Origin: JBBBNV01 sp037137075
GTDB taxonomy: Bacteria > Bacillota > Bacilli > Paenibacillales > NBRC-103111
Direction of reading: 5' to 3'
Assembly: GCF_037137075.1 (NCBI RefSeq)
Contig: NZ_JBBBNV010000014.1
Location: 1 to 64,000, forward strand
DNA length: 64,000 nt
Below the pieces are notes generated by a model, which had not been told where the DNA came from, made no database searches, and worked only from the letters and a program-made list of their open reading frames with translations. Positions 15,966-24,591 of the stretch are shown here, piece after piece; the stretch's first letter is position 1; every line of letters starts with the position of its first letter. A program made the translations under genes and the position numbers.

Positions 15966-16232
15966 ATGGGATACCATTACAATGATGATATAAAAAAACG
16001 TTTGAAACGTATTGAAGGACAAGCCCGTGGAGTTCTCCGATTAATGGATGAAGAGAAGCCGTGTAAGGAAGTTATTGCTCAACTCTCGGCAATCCGCAAT
16101 GCAGCTGATAAGGCCATTGCTCAAATTGTGGCAGAAAATCTTCAACAATGTATTATCGAAGCGCAGGCATCTGGCGAAGATTCAAATAAACTTGTTCAAG
16201 AAGCCATCGAATTGTTAGTCAAAAGCCGTTAA
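15966..16232 (+). CDS. cstR: CsoR/CstR-family repressor, CstR-like persulfide sensor
   Basis: 88 residues, all-alpha. IKKRLKRIEGQARGVLRLMDEEKPC start and the helix AQLSAIRNAADKAI define the family. The two reactive cysteines are Cys33 and Cys62. The copper-sensing CsoR histidine four residues before the second Cys is Asn58 here (AENLQQC), which favours a persulfide-sensing CstR rather than a copper sensor. ATG 15966 follows AAAGGACG. It sits at the end of the sulfur operon and three ACCC/GGGT-type palindromes occur within 4 kb, so it most likely represses the whole set until persulfide appears. Confidence 0.87.
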   Translation: MGYHYNDDIKKRLKRIEGQARGVLRLMDEEKPCKEVIAQLSAIRNAADKAIAQIVAENLQQCIIEAQASGEDSNKLVQEAIELLVKSR

Positions 16233-16299
16233 TCATAAGGAAAATGATAACAATGGCTTCAAAGCTGGATTGCAAGGTTTCCCTTCCAGCGAGCAAGAT

Positions 16300-16347
16300 A
16301 GCCGGATTTGTTCCCCATTACTTCACATAACGGGAAACAAATCCGGC
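16300..16347. terminator. Inverted repeat at the end of the cst operon and the hydrolase fragment
   Basis: AGCCGGATTTGTTCC (16300-16314) pairs with GGAAACAAATCCGGCT (16332-16347) almost perfectly. It covers the last codons of the minus-strand hydrolase fragment and may stop transcription from both sides; no long U-run follows. Confidence 0.5.
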
Positions 16348-16626
16348 TACCTCTCGATCGTACCCCTCCCGGTCAACCCTACGGGCCAAGCCGTGCCCCG
16401 CCCCCGGCACGATAAATAGCTGCTTGTGGCGGGGACCGTTCTCGAGCAGCTCATACACCATACTCGTCGGCACGAACGTATCTGCGCCGCCATGAATAAA
16501 CAGCATGGGAAGCTTCGTTTTCCTCACCTGCTTCAGCGCCGAAGCTTCTCCAAAGAAATACCCCGCGCGAATTTTGGCGAGCAGGCTTGTAACTTGAATG
16601 AGCGGAAACGGCGGAAAACGGGGGAA
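16318..16626 (-). pseudogene. C-terminal fragment of an alpha/beta hydrolase (inverted part)
   Basis: The frame reads FPPFPLIQVTSLLAKIRAGYF..EASALKQVRKTKLPMLFIHG and GADTFVPTSMVYELL, then the catalytic-His segment VPGAGHG and ends RYVK. This is the last third of the membrane-anchored serine hydrolase family that includes YqkD. The acid Asp (GGADTF) and His remain, but the nucleophile domain is missing. The N-terminal membrane anchor of the same kind of protein lies immediately upstream on the opposite strand (16630-16771), so the gene has suffered an inversion with loss of its middle. Confidence 0.7.
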
Positions 16627-16629
16627 ATC

Positions 16630-16771
16630 ATGGTGCTGACGACAATTATGCTGCTGCTTGCTGCTGTGCTAATCCTGGCGATAATCTCAGCCAGCTTTTA
16701 TTTCTATTGCTATTGCAAAGCCCCCTGACTTCCAAATGAATCCGCCCCTTTTAAGCTTCGCTGTCGCTTAA
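16630..16771 (+). pseudogene. N-terminal fragment of an alpha/beta hydrolase (membrane anchor)
   Basis: From ATG 16630 (GGGGGAAA upstream) the frame gives MVLTTIMLLLAAVLILAI then ISASFYFYCYCKAP, a single membrane helix followed by a stop. Removing one C from the C5 run at 16721-16725 restores the expected continuation KAPDFQMNPPLLS, as in the N-termini of YqkD-like hydrolases. It is thus doubly damaged: a one-base expansion and separation from its inverted C-terminal part. Confidence 0.6.
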
Positions 16772-16917
16772 TAAATTTTACAAGATCTGTATTCTTATCG
16801 TTCCGCATCGAGCCGGTATCTATCCGAAAAACGGTCTATGAAGGCGCGAATCGAAGCATTTCGCCCATGATAAAATGTGCTGCTATACCTGCATTTCCGG
16901 TGTGTAAAAGGTTGCGC

Positions 16918-16960
16918 TTGATTTAAATACGATATATCGTTTATATTAACGATATATCGT
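16918..16960 (+). promoter_or_regulatory. Promoter with two ACGATATATCGT palindromes
   Basis: Perfect 12-bp palindromes at 16929-16940 and 16949-16960, centre to centre 20 bp (two helical turns); the whole 34-bp block is nearly symmetric. TTGATT (16918-16923), 18 bases and TATATT (16942-16947) form a promoter that the first palindrome occupies. It must control the ABC exporter 39 bases downstream. No regulator gene lies next to it. Confidence 0.75.
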
Positions 16961-16998
16961 ATTTGTATTTTTTATCAATCATTACAGGGGTGAGGCTT

Positions 16999-18876
16999 AT
17001 GAAATTTAATGGAGGCACCAACCCGCTCCGCTCGGAAGTTCCTCCGCTGCGCAAGGACAGCATGAAGGCGATGTATGCCCATCTGTTCTCGCTGGTCCGT
17101 TCCCGCTGGCTGCTGATGGCGGCGGCGGTTGCAAGCATGTCTGTCATTTCCCTTTTGGAATTCGCCATTCCCCAGCTGACGCAATATACCATTGACCAGG
17201 TCATTCCCCAGAAGCAGTATTCCAGCCTGGTTTGGATCGGACTCGGCATTATCGGCGTAGCCGGGCTGCTCGGGCTGTTTAATTTCATCAGCGGCTATTG
17301 CATGACCTGGCTGGGGCAGAGCGCTATCTTCACCCTGCGCAACGATTTGTTCCGTCATATTCAATCGCTGGATATGAAATTTTTCGATCGGAACCGGACC
17401 GGCGATTTAATGTCCCGGGTCACCAATGACGTCAATATGCTCCAGCAGCTCGTGACCTCGGGTATGGTGCAAATCGTGACCGAGCTGTTCACTTTTTTAG
17501 CGATTGCCTCCTACATGCTCTATGTAGATTGGCAAATGACACTGCTCCTGCTGTGTACGCTGCCGGTGACGTACTATGTATCCCGTTCCTTCGGCAAAAG
17601 GATGCGTTCCAATTTCAAGGCTGTGCAGGAATCCGTCGCGGAGGTCAGTAATCACCTTCAGGATTCCCTCTCCGGAATCCGCCTTATCAAGTCCTTCGGG
17701 AACGAGGAAGGCTCCAGCGAGCAGTTCCTGACCCGCAGCCGCAAAAATATGCGCGCCAGTCTCAAAGCCTTCCGGCTGCGTTCGATTTTTGAGCCCGTTG
17801 TCGATTTGCTGAACTATTTGGGCATGGTCATTGTGCTCGTATTCGGCGCATGGAAGGCCATTCAGGGGGAATTCACGGTCGGGGCGATTGCCGCCTTTCT
17901 TGCCTATCTGCGTCTATTGCAAAGCCCAATCCGCCAGTTCAGCCGCACGATGACGTTAATCCAGCAGTCCTCGGCCGCCTACGAACGGATTAGTGAAATT
18001 CTCCATACGAAGCCGGAAATTACAGAGCACCCGGATGCAGTTGAGCTTTCATCGGTTCAAGGGCATTTGAAGTTTCACGGTGTCGATTTTGCCTATCAGG
18101 ACGATGCCCCCGTACTGCGAAACCTTGATTTGGACATCAGCCCGGGGAAAATTACCGCTCTTGTCGGCTCCTCCGGCGCGGGCAAATCGACCGTCACGCA
18201 TCTGATTGCCCGGTTTTATGAGCCGCAGGCGGGACATATTACACTCGACGGCATTGATGTAAGGGATATTTCGTTCGCTTCCCTGCGCGGGAATATGGGA
18301 ATCGTCTCGCAGGATGTCATTCTGCTGAACGGCACCATTCGTGAAAATATCGCTTTCGGCAAGCCCGAAGCCACGGAGGCGGAAATCGAGGCGGCTGCAA
18401 GGGCCGCGAACGCCCACAGCTTCATCCTCCAGCTTCCGGACAGCTACGATGCCCAAGTCGGCGAGCGGGGTGTCAAGCTGTCCGGCGGGCAAAAGCAGCG
18501 GCTGTCCATTGCCCGCGCCCTGCTATGCAGCCCCCGGATCATCATTCTGGATGAGGCCACCTCAGCCCTGGATACCGAATCCGAGCATCTCATTCAGGAA
18601 GCGCTTTCCGCTCTGCTGACCGGACGGACCTGTATCGTGATTGCCCATCGCCTCTCCACTATCCAGAAAGCCGACCGGATTGTCGTTATGGAGCAGGGCA
18701 CGGTGCTGGAGCAGGGCACGCATGAACAGCTGCTGGCGATTAACGGCCGCTACAAGCAGCTTCATGACCTGCAGTTCCCTCAATCCGGGCCAAGCGAAGC
18801 ATCGGAGCCGCCGCAGCGGCAGGCAGCGGGCGTCCGGCACAAGCCCGGAGCCGGGCGGATGATGGAGCTGACTTAA
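16999..18876 (+). CDS. ABC exporter, fused membrane-ATPase half-transporter (MsbA/LmrA type)
   Basis: 625 residues. Six membrane helices in residues 30-320, including the FDRNRTGDLMSRVTNDVN coupling region, then an ATPase domain: Walker A GSSGAGKST, Q-loop VSQDVILLNGTIREN, signature LSGGQKQR, Walker B IIILDEATSALD, switch IAHRLST. Works as a homodimer or heterodimer exporting lipids, peptides or drugs; no partner half-transporter lies nearby. The ATG at 16999 follows GGGGTGAGG. The C-terminus has a Pro/Arg-rich extension (about 30 residues) beyond the usual end. Likely inducible through the double palindrome upstream. Confidence 0.92.
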   Translation: MKFNGGTNPLRSEVPPLRKDSMKAMYAHLFSLVRSRWLLMAAAVASMSVISLLEFAIPQLTQYTIDQVIPQKQYSSLVWIGLGIIGVAGLLGLFNFISGYCMTWLGQSAIFTLRNDLFRHIQSLDMKFFDRNRTGDLMSRVTNDVNMLQQLVTSGMVQIVTELFTFLAIASYMLYVDWQMTLLLLCTLPVTYYVSRSFGKRMRSNFKAVQESVAEVSNHLQDSLSGIRLIKSFGNEEGSSEQFLTRSRKNMRASLKAFRLRSIFEPVVDLLNYLGMVIVLVFGAWKAIQGEFTVGAIAAFLAYLRLLQSPIRQFSRTMTLIQQSSAAYERISEILHTKPEITEHPDAVELSSVQGHLKFHGVDFAYQDDAPVLRNLDLDISPGKITALVGSSGAGKSTVTHLIARFYEPQAGHITLDGIDVRDISFASLRGNMGIVSQDVILLNGTIRENIAFGKPEATEAEIEAAARAANAHSFILQLPDSYDAQVGERGVKLSGGQKQRLSIARALLCSPRIIILDEATSALDTESEHLIQEALSALLTGRTCIVIAHRLSTIQKADRIVVMEQGTVLEQGTHEQLLAINGRYKQLHDLQFPQSGPSEASEPPQRQAAGVRHKPGAGRMMELT

Positions 18877-18988
18877 AACACTTAACAGGCAAGCTTAAGT
18901 GGCGGCTGTAATTCGTAACCCGCATCGGTTCAAAAACTATTCACGCCAGCTGACTGATGAACCGGCGATATGGCGCCATTCACACACG

Positions 18989-19036
18989 AGCCCCCGCTGC
19001 CGCGGAGCAACCGCGGAACAGCAGGGGCTTATTTTT
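18989..19036 (+). terminator. Rho-independent terminator after the ABC exporter
   Basis: AGCCCCCGCTG-CCGCGG and CCGCGG-AA-CAGCAGGGGCT form a long GC-rich stem with an AGCAA loop, followed by TATTTTTA. Located 113 bases after the exporter stop. Confidence 0.9.
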
Positions 19037-19119
19037 ACAAAACCTATACTGCCTGCCGGCACCGGACCACCCGCTTGTGAGATAATGCTTCATCAAGAAT
19101 AAAGCATCACACAGCCGCT

Positions 19120-19908
19120 TCATGAATCCGTCGTCTGGGGGATCGGCTTAAAAAACAACGTGGCATTGAAGTATTTTTTGGCCAGTGCATGGAAAAAGGC
19201 GGTCTGAATCGAAATCGTGGCGATTACAAGCACATTCCGCAGCGCTTCGGCCTGCTCCTTCGACAAATGCGGCAGCTTCTCCGCAGCCCGGTCGGCGAAC
19301 GCCCGAATCACATTCTCCGTCACATTATCCTGCTTCCGGCCGCCGATGACATGGCCGACCGTATCCATCAGCTGGTCGTTATTTGCATCCAGCTCCTCGA
19401 ACATGAAGGAATACGATGCATACAGCTCCATCGGCCCAATCAGATCATCGTGATCGGTTTCCGGCTTGTTGAACAAAATTTCAAACAGCTTCCCAATTGA
19501 ATGGAAATCCAGGTTGGATTTCAAATCATTTATAATGTACAGCAGGGCCGCTTGATTCAGCGAATACTTCTTCCCCAGCTTCGGACAATCGAAATACGGC
19601 TTGAAATCCCGTTTGACCCAGTTCTGCATCGAAGTAATAGACAGGTTGGAATATTCAATCAGCTGTCCCAAAGCGGCAATCTCCTGTAAGGAGAAGCCCT
19701 TGACTTCAATGCCCTTCATCAATTTCTCCAGTATCGGCGGCACATCGGTAGCCAAAAATACCGGCAGCGTCGTCCCGGCCTCACACGCCTGGCGATGCGA
19801 TTTGTTCCAGGCTTCCTGCAAAACCTGCAGCGGCTTCTGGCTGTGGCGCCCATCCAGGGCCAGCAGCAGACAGGCCATTTCCTTACGGGTAAGTGTAAAA
19901 GATTCCAT
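19120..19908 (-). CDS. DUF1836 family protein
   Basis: 262 residues. The middle region LSITSMQNWVKRDFKPYFDCPKLGKKYSLNQAALLYIINDLK matches DUF1836, a MerR-like winged helix found in Bacillota, so a DNA-binding role is likely but unproven. C-terminal half helical with a hydrophobic stretch (ALRNVLVIATISIQTAFFHALA). ATG 19908 follows GGAAGGAGG at good spacing; the upstream extension to 19956 has no site. Convergent with the ABC exporter. Confidence 0.8.
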   Translation of the reverse strand: MESFTLTRKEMACLLLALDGRHSQKPLQVLQEAWNKSHRQACEAGTTLPVFLATDVPPILEKLMKGIEVKGFSLQEIAALGQLIEYSNLSITSMQNWVKRDFKPYFDCPKLGKKYSLNQAALLYIINDLKSNLDFHSIGKLFEILFNKPETDHDDLIGPMELYASYSFMFEELDANNDQLMDTVGHVIGGRKQDNVTENVIRAFADRAAEKLPHLSKEQAEALRNVLVIATISIQTAFFHALAKKYFNATLFFKPIPQTTDS

Positions 19909-20067
19909 ACACGCTACCTCCTTCCAACACAAGACCAATTCATATGAACACATCATACGCTCTCGATATGACGTTGTAAAGACAAGATATCCGGTAATAA
20001 CAGGCTTCCAGCGTTCATTTTCCCGTCATAATCGCGCTTGTCAGCCGCTATGCTTAGAATAGGAGCA

Positions 20068-20097
20068 TTGCAATTCATCAGTCAGGTTCATTATAAT
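20068..20097 (+). promoter_or_regulatory. Sigma-A promoter of the CNNM/CorC gene
   Basis: TTGCAA (20068-20073), 18 bases, TATAAT (20092-20097), about 47 bases before the start codon. Confidence 0.6.
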
Positions 20098-20144
20098 AGT
20101 TCATAAGAACTTAAAATCCAAAAAGAAGGATCGTGAGATGCCCA

Positions 20145-21464
20145 ATGGGTATAGGCTTAAGTCTGTTTATGATTGCTGTATTAATTGCATTAACCGCTTT
20201 TTTCGTGGCGACGGAGTTTGCCATTATCCGGCTTCGTTCCAGCCGTGTCGATCAGTTAGTGCTCGAAGGCAGGAAGAACGCTCTGGCCGTTCAAAAAGTA
20301 ACCAGCAATCTGGACGGATATTTGTCTGCATGTCAGCTTGGAATTACCATCACCGCGCTCGGACTCGGTTGGCTTGGCGAACCGACGGTAGAGCTGCTGC
20401 TTTTGCCCTTATTTGAGAAATTCGGCGTAAACAGCGACATCAGTCATATTTTATCCTTTGTGCTTGCCTTTGTTTCCGTTACTTTTCTACATGTCGTCGT
20501 AGGTGAGCTGGCCCCGAAATCATGGGCAATTCAAAAAGCGGAATTTCTCAGCTTCCTGACTGCCAAACCGATTATCGCGTTTTACAAAATCATGTATCCG
20601 TTCATCTGGCTGTTAAACGGGTCGGCCAATGCCTTAATCCGGCTGTTCGGCCTGAAGCCCGCTACTGAGCATGAAGAAGCCCACTCGGAGGAAGAAATCC
20701 GCATTATTCTGAATGAAAGCTACCAGAGCGGAAAAATCAACAACACGGAATATGGCTACGTGAGCCGGATTTTTGCCTTTGACGAGATGCATGCAAAGGA
20801 AATCATGGTTCCCCGGACAGATATGATTTGCTTATATACAACGAAATCACTGCAAGAAAACATGGACATTATCCGTAAAGAACAATATACACGCTTCCCG
20901 GTCGCCGCTGACAGCAAAGACAACATCGTCGGCATGATCAACACGAAGCAGCTATTTCTGGAATACCAGGACAACCGCGAGTTTGACTTCAAAAAGCTGA
21001 TCCACCCGGTATTGACGGTCCCTGAAGGAATGCCAGTCAAGTCCTTGCTCAAGCGGATGCAGCAGGAACGGGTTCATATCGCCATTCTGGTCGATGAATA
21101 CGGCGGTACGTCCGGTCTGTTGACCATCGAGGATATTCTTGAAGAGATTGTCGGTGAAATCCGTGACGAATTCGATGCCGATGAACGCAAAGACGTCGAG
21201 AAGCTGGCGGAAAACTGCTATCTGCTTAACGGTAAGGTTTCCCTGCATGAAGTCAGTGACTTAACCGGTATCGATTTCCAAGACATTGAAGTGGATACGG
21301 TTGGAGGCTGGTTATACAGCCAAATCCAGGAACCGAAGAACGGCAAGGAATTCGTTCATGAGAATTTACGCTTCATCGTGCGCGATGTCAGCAAGCACCG
21401 GATTAAATCGGTTGAATTGATTTTAGAAACACAGGAGCAAGCCTTAGAGATTGAAAGTGCGTAG
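20145..21464 (+). CDS. CNNM/CorC (HlyC/CorC, hemolysin-like) transporter family protein
   Basis: 439 residues. Residues 1-190: CNNM (DUF21) membrane domain (MIAVLIALTAFFVATEFAII and three more hydrophobic helices). Residues 200-330: a CBS pair (MVPRTDMICLY; HIAILVDEYGGTSGLLTIEDILEEIVGEI). Residues 345-430: CorC_HlyC domain (DTVGGWLYSQI). Family members are linked to Mg2+ or Co2+ transport. The start is uncertain: ATG 20145 is used, but GTG 20133 in the same frame is possible, as AGAAGGA lies at 20124-20130. Confidence 0.9.
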   Translation: MGIGLSLFMIAVLIALTAFFVATEFAIIRLRSSRVDQLVLEGRKNALAVQKVTSNLDGYLSACQLGITITALGLGWLGEPTVELLLLPLFEKFGVNSDISHILSFVLAFVSVTFLHVVVGELAPKSWAIQKAEFLSFLTAKPIIAFYKIMYPFIWLLNGSANALIRLFGLKPATEHEEAHSEEEIRIILNESYQSGKINNTEYGYVSRIFAFDEMHAKEIMVPRTDMICLYTTKSLQENMDIIRKEQYTRFPVAADSKDNIVGMINTKQLFLEYQDNREFDFKKLIHPVLTVPEGMPVKSLLKRMQQERVHIAILVDEYGGTSGLLTIEDILEEIVGEIRDEFDADERKDVEKLAENCYLLNGKVSLHEVSDLTGIDFQDIEVDTVGGWLYSQIQEPKNGKEFVHENLRFIVRDVSKHRIKSVELILETQEQALEIESA

Positions 21465-21581
21465 CTCCCCTTCAGGCTCCACGTGGCACGTGGCGCCTGA
21501 ATTTTTTGTTTCGTCGGCAAGTGCTCGTCTGCCTTCTGCACTGCGGCCCGATGGCGACATGCCTGCGCATGTGGCCATCGG

Positions 21582-21635
21582 GCCGCCGTCATGCAGTGAA
21601 CCACCGCGCGCTGGAGCTGCGCGCGGTGCGGAAAG
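21582..21635 (-). repeat. Dispersed ~60-bp hairpin repeat, copy B (inverted)
   Basis: The reverse complement begins CTTTCCGCACCGCGCGCAGC and reaches CTGCATGACGGC, matching copies at 1877-1936 and 58231-58290. Its stem CACCGCGCGC/GCGCGCGGTG is perfect, with a one-base shorter loop than the others. Similarity ends after GACGGCGG. Confidence 0.8.
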
Positions 21636-21766
21636 GAGGCGTCGTCTGCCAGCGCGCGAATCCCAAGCGCGCGTGGCGACACTGCGTGGCGGGCGGTCGA
21701 ACCTCAACACTTCAACTGCTGCCGCTGACAATCCTGCATCATCCCGCTAAGGGTAACTGGACATTA

Positions 21767-21812
21767 AAAGCCGCCGGACGCGCTATTCAAGCGCAGCCGG
21801 CGGCTTTGTTGT
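21767..21812. terminator. Bidirectional terminator between the CNNM gene and the pdh operon
   Basis: AAAGCCGCCGG (21767-21777) pairs perfectly with CCGGCGGCTTT (21797-21807), with an inner GCGC..GCGC arm. T-rich on the plus strand (GTTGTTTTT) and TTTTAATG on the minus strand; 36 bases after the lpd stop. Confidence 0.85.
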
Positions 21813-21843
21813 TTTTAGATATAGGGGAAAGACGTGTCTTTCC

Positions 21844-23256
21844 TTATTTCACGATGCTGTGTACAGGGTGGCCGAGCGCCACTTCAGCAGCTTCCATGAC
21901 GATTTCGCCCAAGGTCGGATGACCGTGAATAGTCAATGCGATATCTTCCAGCGTTGCGCCCATCTCGATACCAAGACCAAGCTCCGCGATCAGGTTCGAT
22001 GCTTCCGCGCCAACGATTTGGCAGCCGATAACCAGGTTCGTCTCTTTGTCCGCAACAAGCTTCACGAACCCGTCTCCGGCGTTCAGGGAAACCGCACGGC
22101 CGTTCACCGCATAGTTGAACTTGCCTGTAACGACCTCGCGGCCTTGTGCTTTCGCTTCTGTCTCGCTGAGGCCTACGCTTGCGATCTCCGGATCGGAGAA
22201 TACGACAGCCGGCATCACTTTGTAATCGACAGCGCTAGGCAGGCCCGCGATTGCTTCTGCAGCAACCTTACCTTCGTACGAAGCCTTGTGCGCGAGCGCA
22301 AGACCTGGAACAATGTCGCCGATAGCATAAATGTTCGGTACGCTTGTGCGTCCTTGATGATCCACTTCGATCAGGCCGCGATCCGTCATTTTGACTCCGG
22401 CTGCTTCCAGTCCCAGCTCATCCGTATTCGGACGGCGTCCGACGGTTACAAGCACATAATCGGCTGTAACCTTCTTCTCTTCGCCTTTGACGGTGTAAGT
22501 GACAGTTACGCTGTCTTCGGTTTGCTCAGCGCCTTGAGCCAGTGCCTCTGTCTCGATATCAACATCCGTTTTCTTCAGGTTGCGTGTTACGAAACGGGTC
22601 AGTTCCGCCTCAAAGCCCGGCAGGATGGAAGCCGAACCTTCGAGAATTGTAACCTTGGTACCGAATTTGGAGAACGTTTGACCAAGCTCGACACCGATGT
22701 AGCCGCCGCCGATAACGACCATGCTCTTCGGAATTTCCTGCAGCGCCAGCGCGCCGGTCGAAGAAATGATACGTTTGCCGAACGGGAATGCTTTCAGCTC
22801 AATCGGACGGGAGCCTGTAGCGATAATGCAGTGATTGAATTTGTAGCCAACGCCTTCTGTTTCCGTCATGACGCGGACTTCGTTCTCCGAGGTGAAAATC
22901 GCCTCGCCCACTGCGCGGGTTACTTTATTGCCTTTGAGCAGCTGGGCCACGCCGCCGGACATTTTGCTGACGACGGTGCCTTTCCACTCTTGAACCTTGC
23001 TGAAATCAACCGAAACATTGTCAGCGGAAATCCCGATAGCGGAAGCATGCTGAACCGTTTCATATTGATGCGCGGCCGAGATCAGGGCTTTGGACGGGAT
23101 GCAGCCTACGTTCAAGCATACGCCGCCGATGTCGCCCTTCTCTACGATAACGACCGATTTGCCGAGCTGTGCGGCCCGGATAGCGGCAACGTAGCCGCCG
23201 GGACCGGAGCCGATAACGATAACATCAACCTCTTGCGTCAAACTTCCTACGACCAT
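21844..23256 (-). CDS. lpdA: Dihydrolipoyl dehydrogenase (E3)
   Basis: 470 residues, usual length. FAD-binding GSGPGGYVAAIRAAQLG, redox-active disulfide GGVCLNVGCIPSK, NAD-binding GGGYIGVELG, second FAD motif YAIGDIVPGLALAHKA, and the C-terminal active-site HGHPTLGE. Reoxidises the E2 dihydrolipoyl groups with NAD+. Last gene of the pdh operon, 3 bases after pdhC, with GGAGGTG site; followed by the shared terminator. Confidence 0.96.
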   Translation of the reverse strand: MVVGSLTQEVDVIVIGSGPGGYVAAIRAAQLGKSVVIVEKGDIGGVCLNVGCIPSKALISAAHQYETVQHASAIGISADNVSVDFSKVQEWKGTVVSKMSGGVAQLLKGNKVTRAVGEAIFTSENEVRVMTETEGVGYKFNHCIIATGSRPIELKAFPFGKRIISSTGALALQEIPKSMVVIGGGYIGVELGQTFSKFGTKVTILEGSASILPGFEAELTRFVTRNLKKTDVDIETEALAQGAEQTEDSVTVTYTVKGEEKKVTADYVLVTVGRRPNTDELGLEAAGVKMTDRGLIEVDHQGRTSVPNIYAIGDIVPGLALAHKASYEGKVAAEAIAGLPSAVDYKVMPAVVFSDPEIASVGLSETEAKAQGREVVTGKFNYAVNGRAVSLNAGDGFVKLVADKETNLVIGCQIVGAEASNLIAELGLGIEMGATLEDIALTIHGHPTLGEIVMEAAEVALGHPVHSIVK

Positions 23257-23259
23257 GTG

Positions 23260-24573
23260 TTACACCTCCATGACGAGAAGCTGCGGGTCAGCCAGCAGTT
23301 CTTTGATGTAGTTCAGGGCGTTTTGTGCTGTTGCTCCGTCGATGAGACGGTGATCGAAGCTGAGAGACAGGCTCATTACGTTGCCAATTACGATTTCGCC
23401 GTTTTTGACAACCGGCTTTTGTGTGATGCGGCCAGTTCCGAGAATCGCAACTTCCGGGAAGTTGATGACCGGAGTGAAGAACATACCGCCGGCGGAACCG
23501 ATGTTGGTAATGGAAATCGTGCTGCCCTTCAGCTCGTTAGGCGCCAGCTTGCCGTCGCGGCCGCGGGTAGCCAGGTCTTTAATTTCCGAAGCGATGCTCC
23601 AGATGCTCTTGCGGTCTGCGTCGAACACAACCGGCACGATGAGGCCGTTATCTGTGTCGGCAGCGATACCGATATTGTAGTACTTTTTGTACACGATTTC
23701 GTTGTTTGCTTCATCCAGCATTGCGTTGAGAATCGGGTATTGACGAACCGCTGCGATCAGCGCTTTTACGATGAACGGCAGGTAGGTCAGCTTGATGCCC
23801 TTTTTGTCCATCATCGGCTTGGACTTCTCGCGCAGCTTGATGAGGTCAGTAACGTCCACTTCGTCCATCAAGGTCACGTGCGGTGCAGTGTAGACCGATT
23901 TAACCATCGCATTGGCAATCGCTTTGCGGATGCCTTTGAACGGCACGCGCTCTTCTACGCGGTCGCCGGAAACGACGGCCTTCGCTGCAGGAGCTGCAGT
24001 TGCAGCCGGTGCTGCCGCTTCAGCCGGAGCCGCTGCTTGTCCGCCGCCAGCCAGGAATGCCAGCACGTCATCACGGGTAACCTGACCATGACGGCCGGTT
24101 CCAGACACGAGCGAGATGGCAACGCCTTTGTCGCGGGCCAGCTTGCGCACGCTTGGCGTAGCAAGCACCTTGCGGTCTGCTGCTGCAGTCGACGCGCTTG
24201 CGCCTGCCGCTTCAGCGGCAGGCTGTGCCGCCGGGGCCGCTTGCGCCGCTGCAGGCGCAGCTTGCGCAGGAGCGGCCGGCGCTGCGGCCGGTGCTTCCGC
24301 ATGGCCATGCGAAGCCTGCTCCGGCATGTCGCCTTCCACTTCGAAGCTGACGAGCGGCTGGTCCACGTGACATACGGTTCCTTCCGCTACAGCAAGCTCC
24401 AATACTTTGCCGTTGACCGGAGATGGAATCTCCACGACGGCTTTATCATTTTGAACCTCCATGATGATTTGGTCTTCCTTGACCACATCACCCGGTTTAA
24501 TATGCCATTTGACGACTTCCCCTTCGTGCATGCCCTCGCCAAGCTCGGGGAGTCCGAATACGAATTTGCCCAC
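23260..24573 (-). CDS. pdhC: Dihydrolipoyl acetyltransferase (E2) of pyruvate dehydrogenase
   Basis: 437 residues. One lipoyl domain (residues 1-78, lipoyl-Lys44 in VQNDKAVVEI), an Ala/Pro-rich linker (85-130), a peripheral-subunit-binding domain (VLATPSVRKLARDKGV..GTGRHGQVTRDDV) and the catalytic domain ending with SLSFDHRLIDG, the His-Asp acetyltransferase site. GTG 24573 is chosen: GAGGAG lies 10 bases upstream, whereas the in-frame GTG at 24582 is only 1 base from it. Core scaffold of the complex. Confidence 0.94.
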   Translation of the reverse strand: MGKFVFGLPELGEGMHEGEVVKWHIKPGDVVKEDQIIMEVQNDKAVVEIPSPVNGKVLELAVAEGTVCHVDQPLVSFEVEGDMPEQASHGHAEAPAAAPAAPAQAAPAAAQAAPAAQPAAEAAGASASTAAADRKVLATPSVRKLARDKGVAISLVSGTGRHGQVTRDDVLAFLAGGGQAAAPAEAAAPAATAAPAAKAVVSGDRVEERVPFKGIRKAIANAMVKSVYTAPHVTLMDEVDVTDLIKLREKSKPMMDKKGIKLTYLPFIVKALIAAVRQYPILNAMLDEANNEIVYKKYYNIGIAADTDNGLIVPVVFDADRKSIWSIASEIKDLATRGRDGKLAPNELKGSTISITNIGSAGGMFFTPVINFPEVAILGTGRITQKPVVKNGEIVIGNVMSLSLSFDHRLIDGATAQNALNYIKELLADPQLLVMEV

Positions 24574-24591
24574 GCTGTTCACGCTCCTCGA

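Larger units (their letters stand above)
21465..21843. other. Structured intergenic region with a dispersed repeat and inverted repeats
   Basis: No credible gene. Contains GCCCGATGGC (21546-21555) facing GCCATCGGGC (21574-21583), the dispersed repeat copy B at 21582-21635, further GCGCGCG-rich stretches to about 21690, and the terminator at 21767. The GC-rich part differs from the coding style on either side. Confidence 0.6.

Noticed and set aside
16426..16728. A 100-residue plus-strand frame covering the hydrolase region
   Set aside because: Its first two thirds are antisense to the hydrolase fragment; only the last 32 codons (membrane anchor) look real and are annotated separately.
20138..20416. 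Alternative ATG at 20138 with ideal ribosome-site spacing
   Set aside because: That frame gives a short Arg/Cys-rich peptide over the clearly conserved CNNM domain in the other frame.
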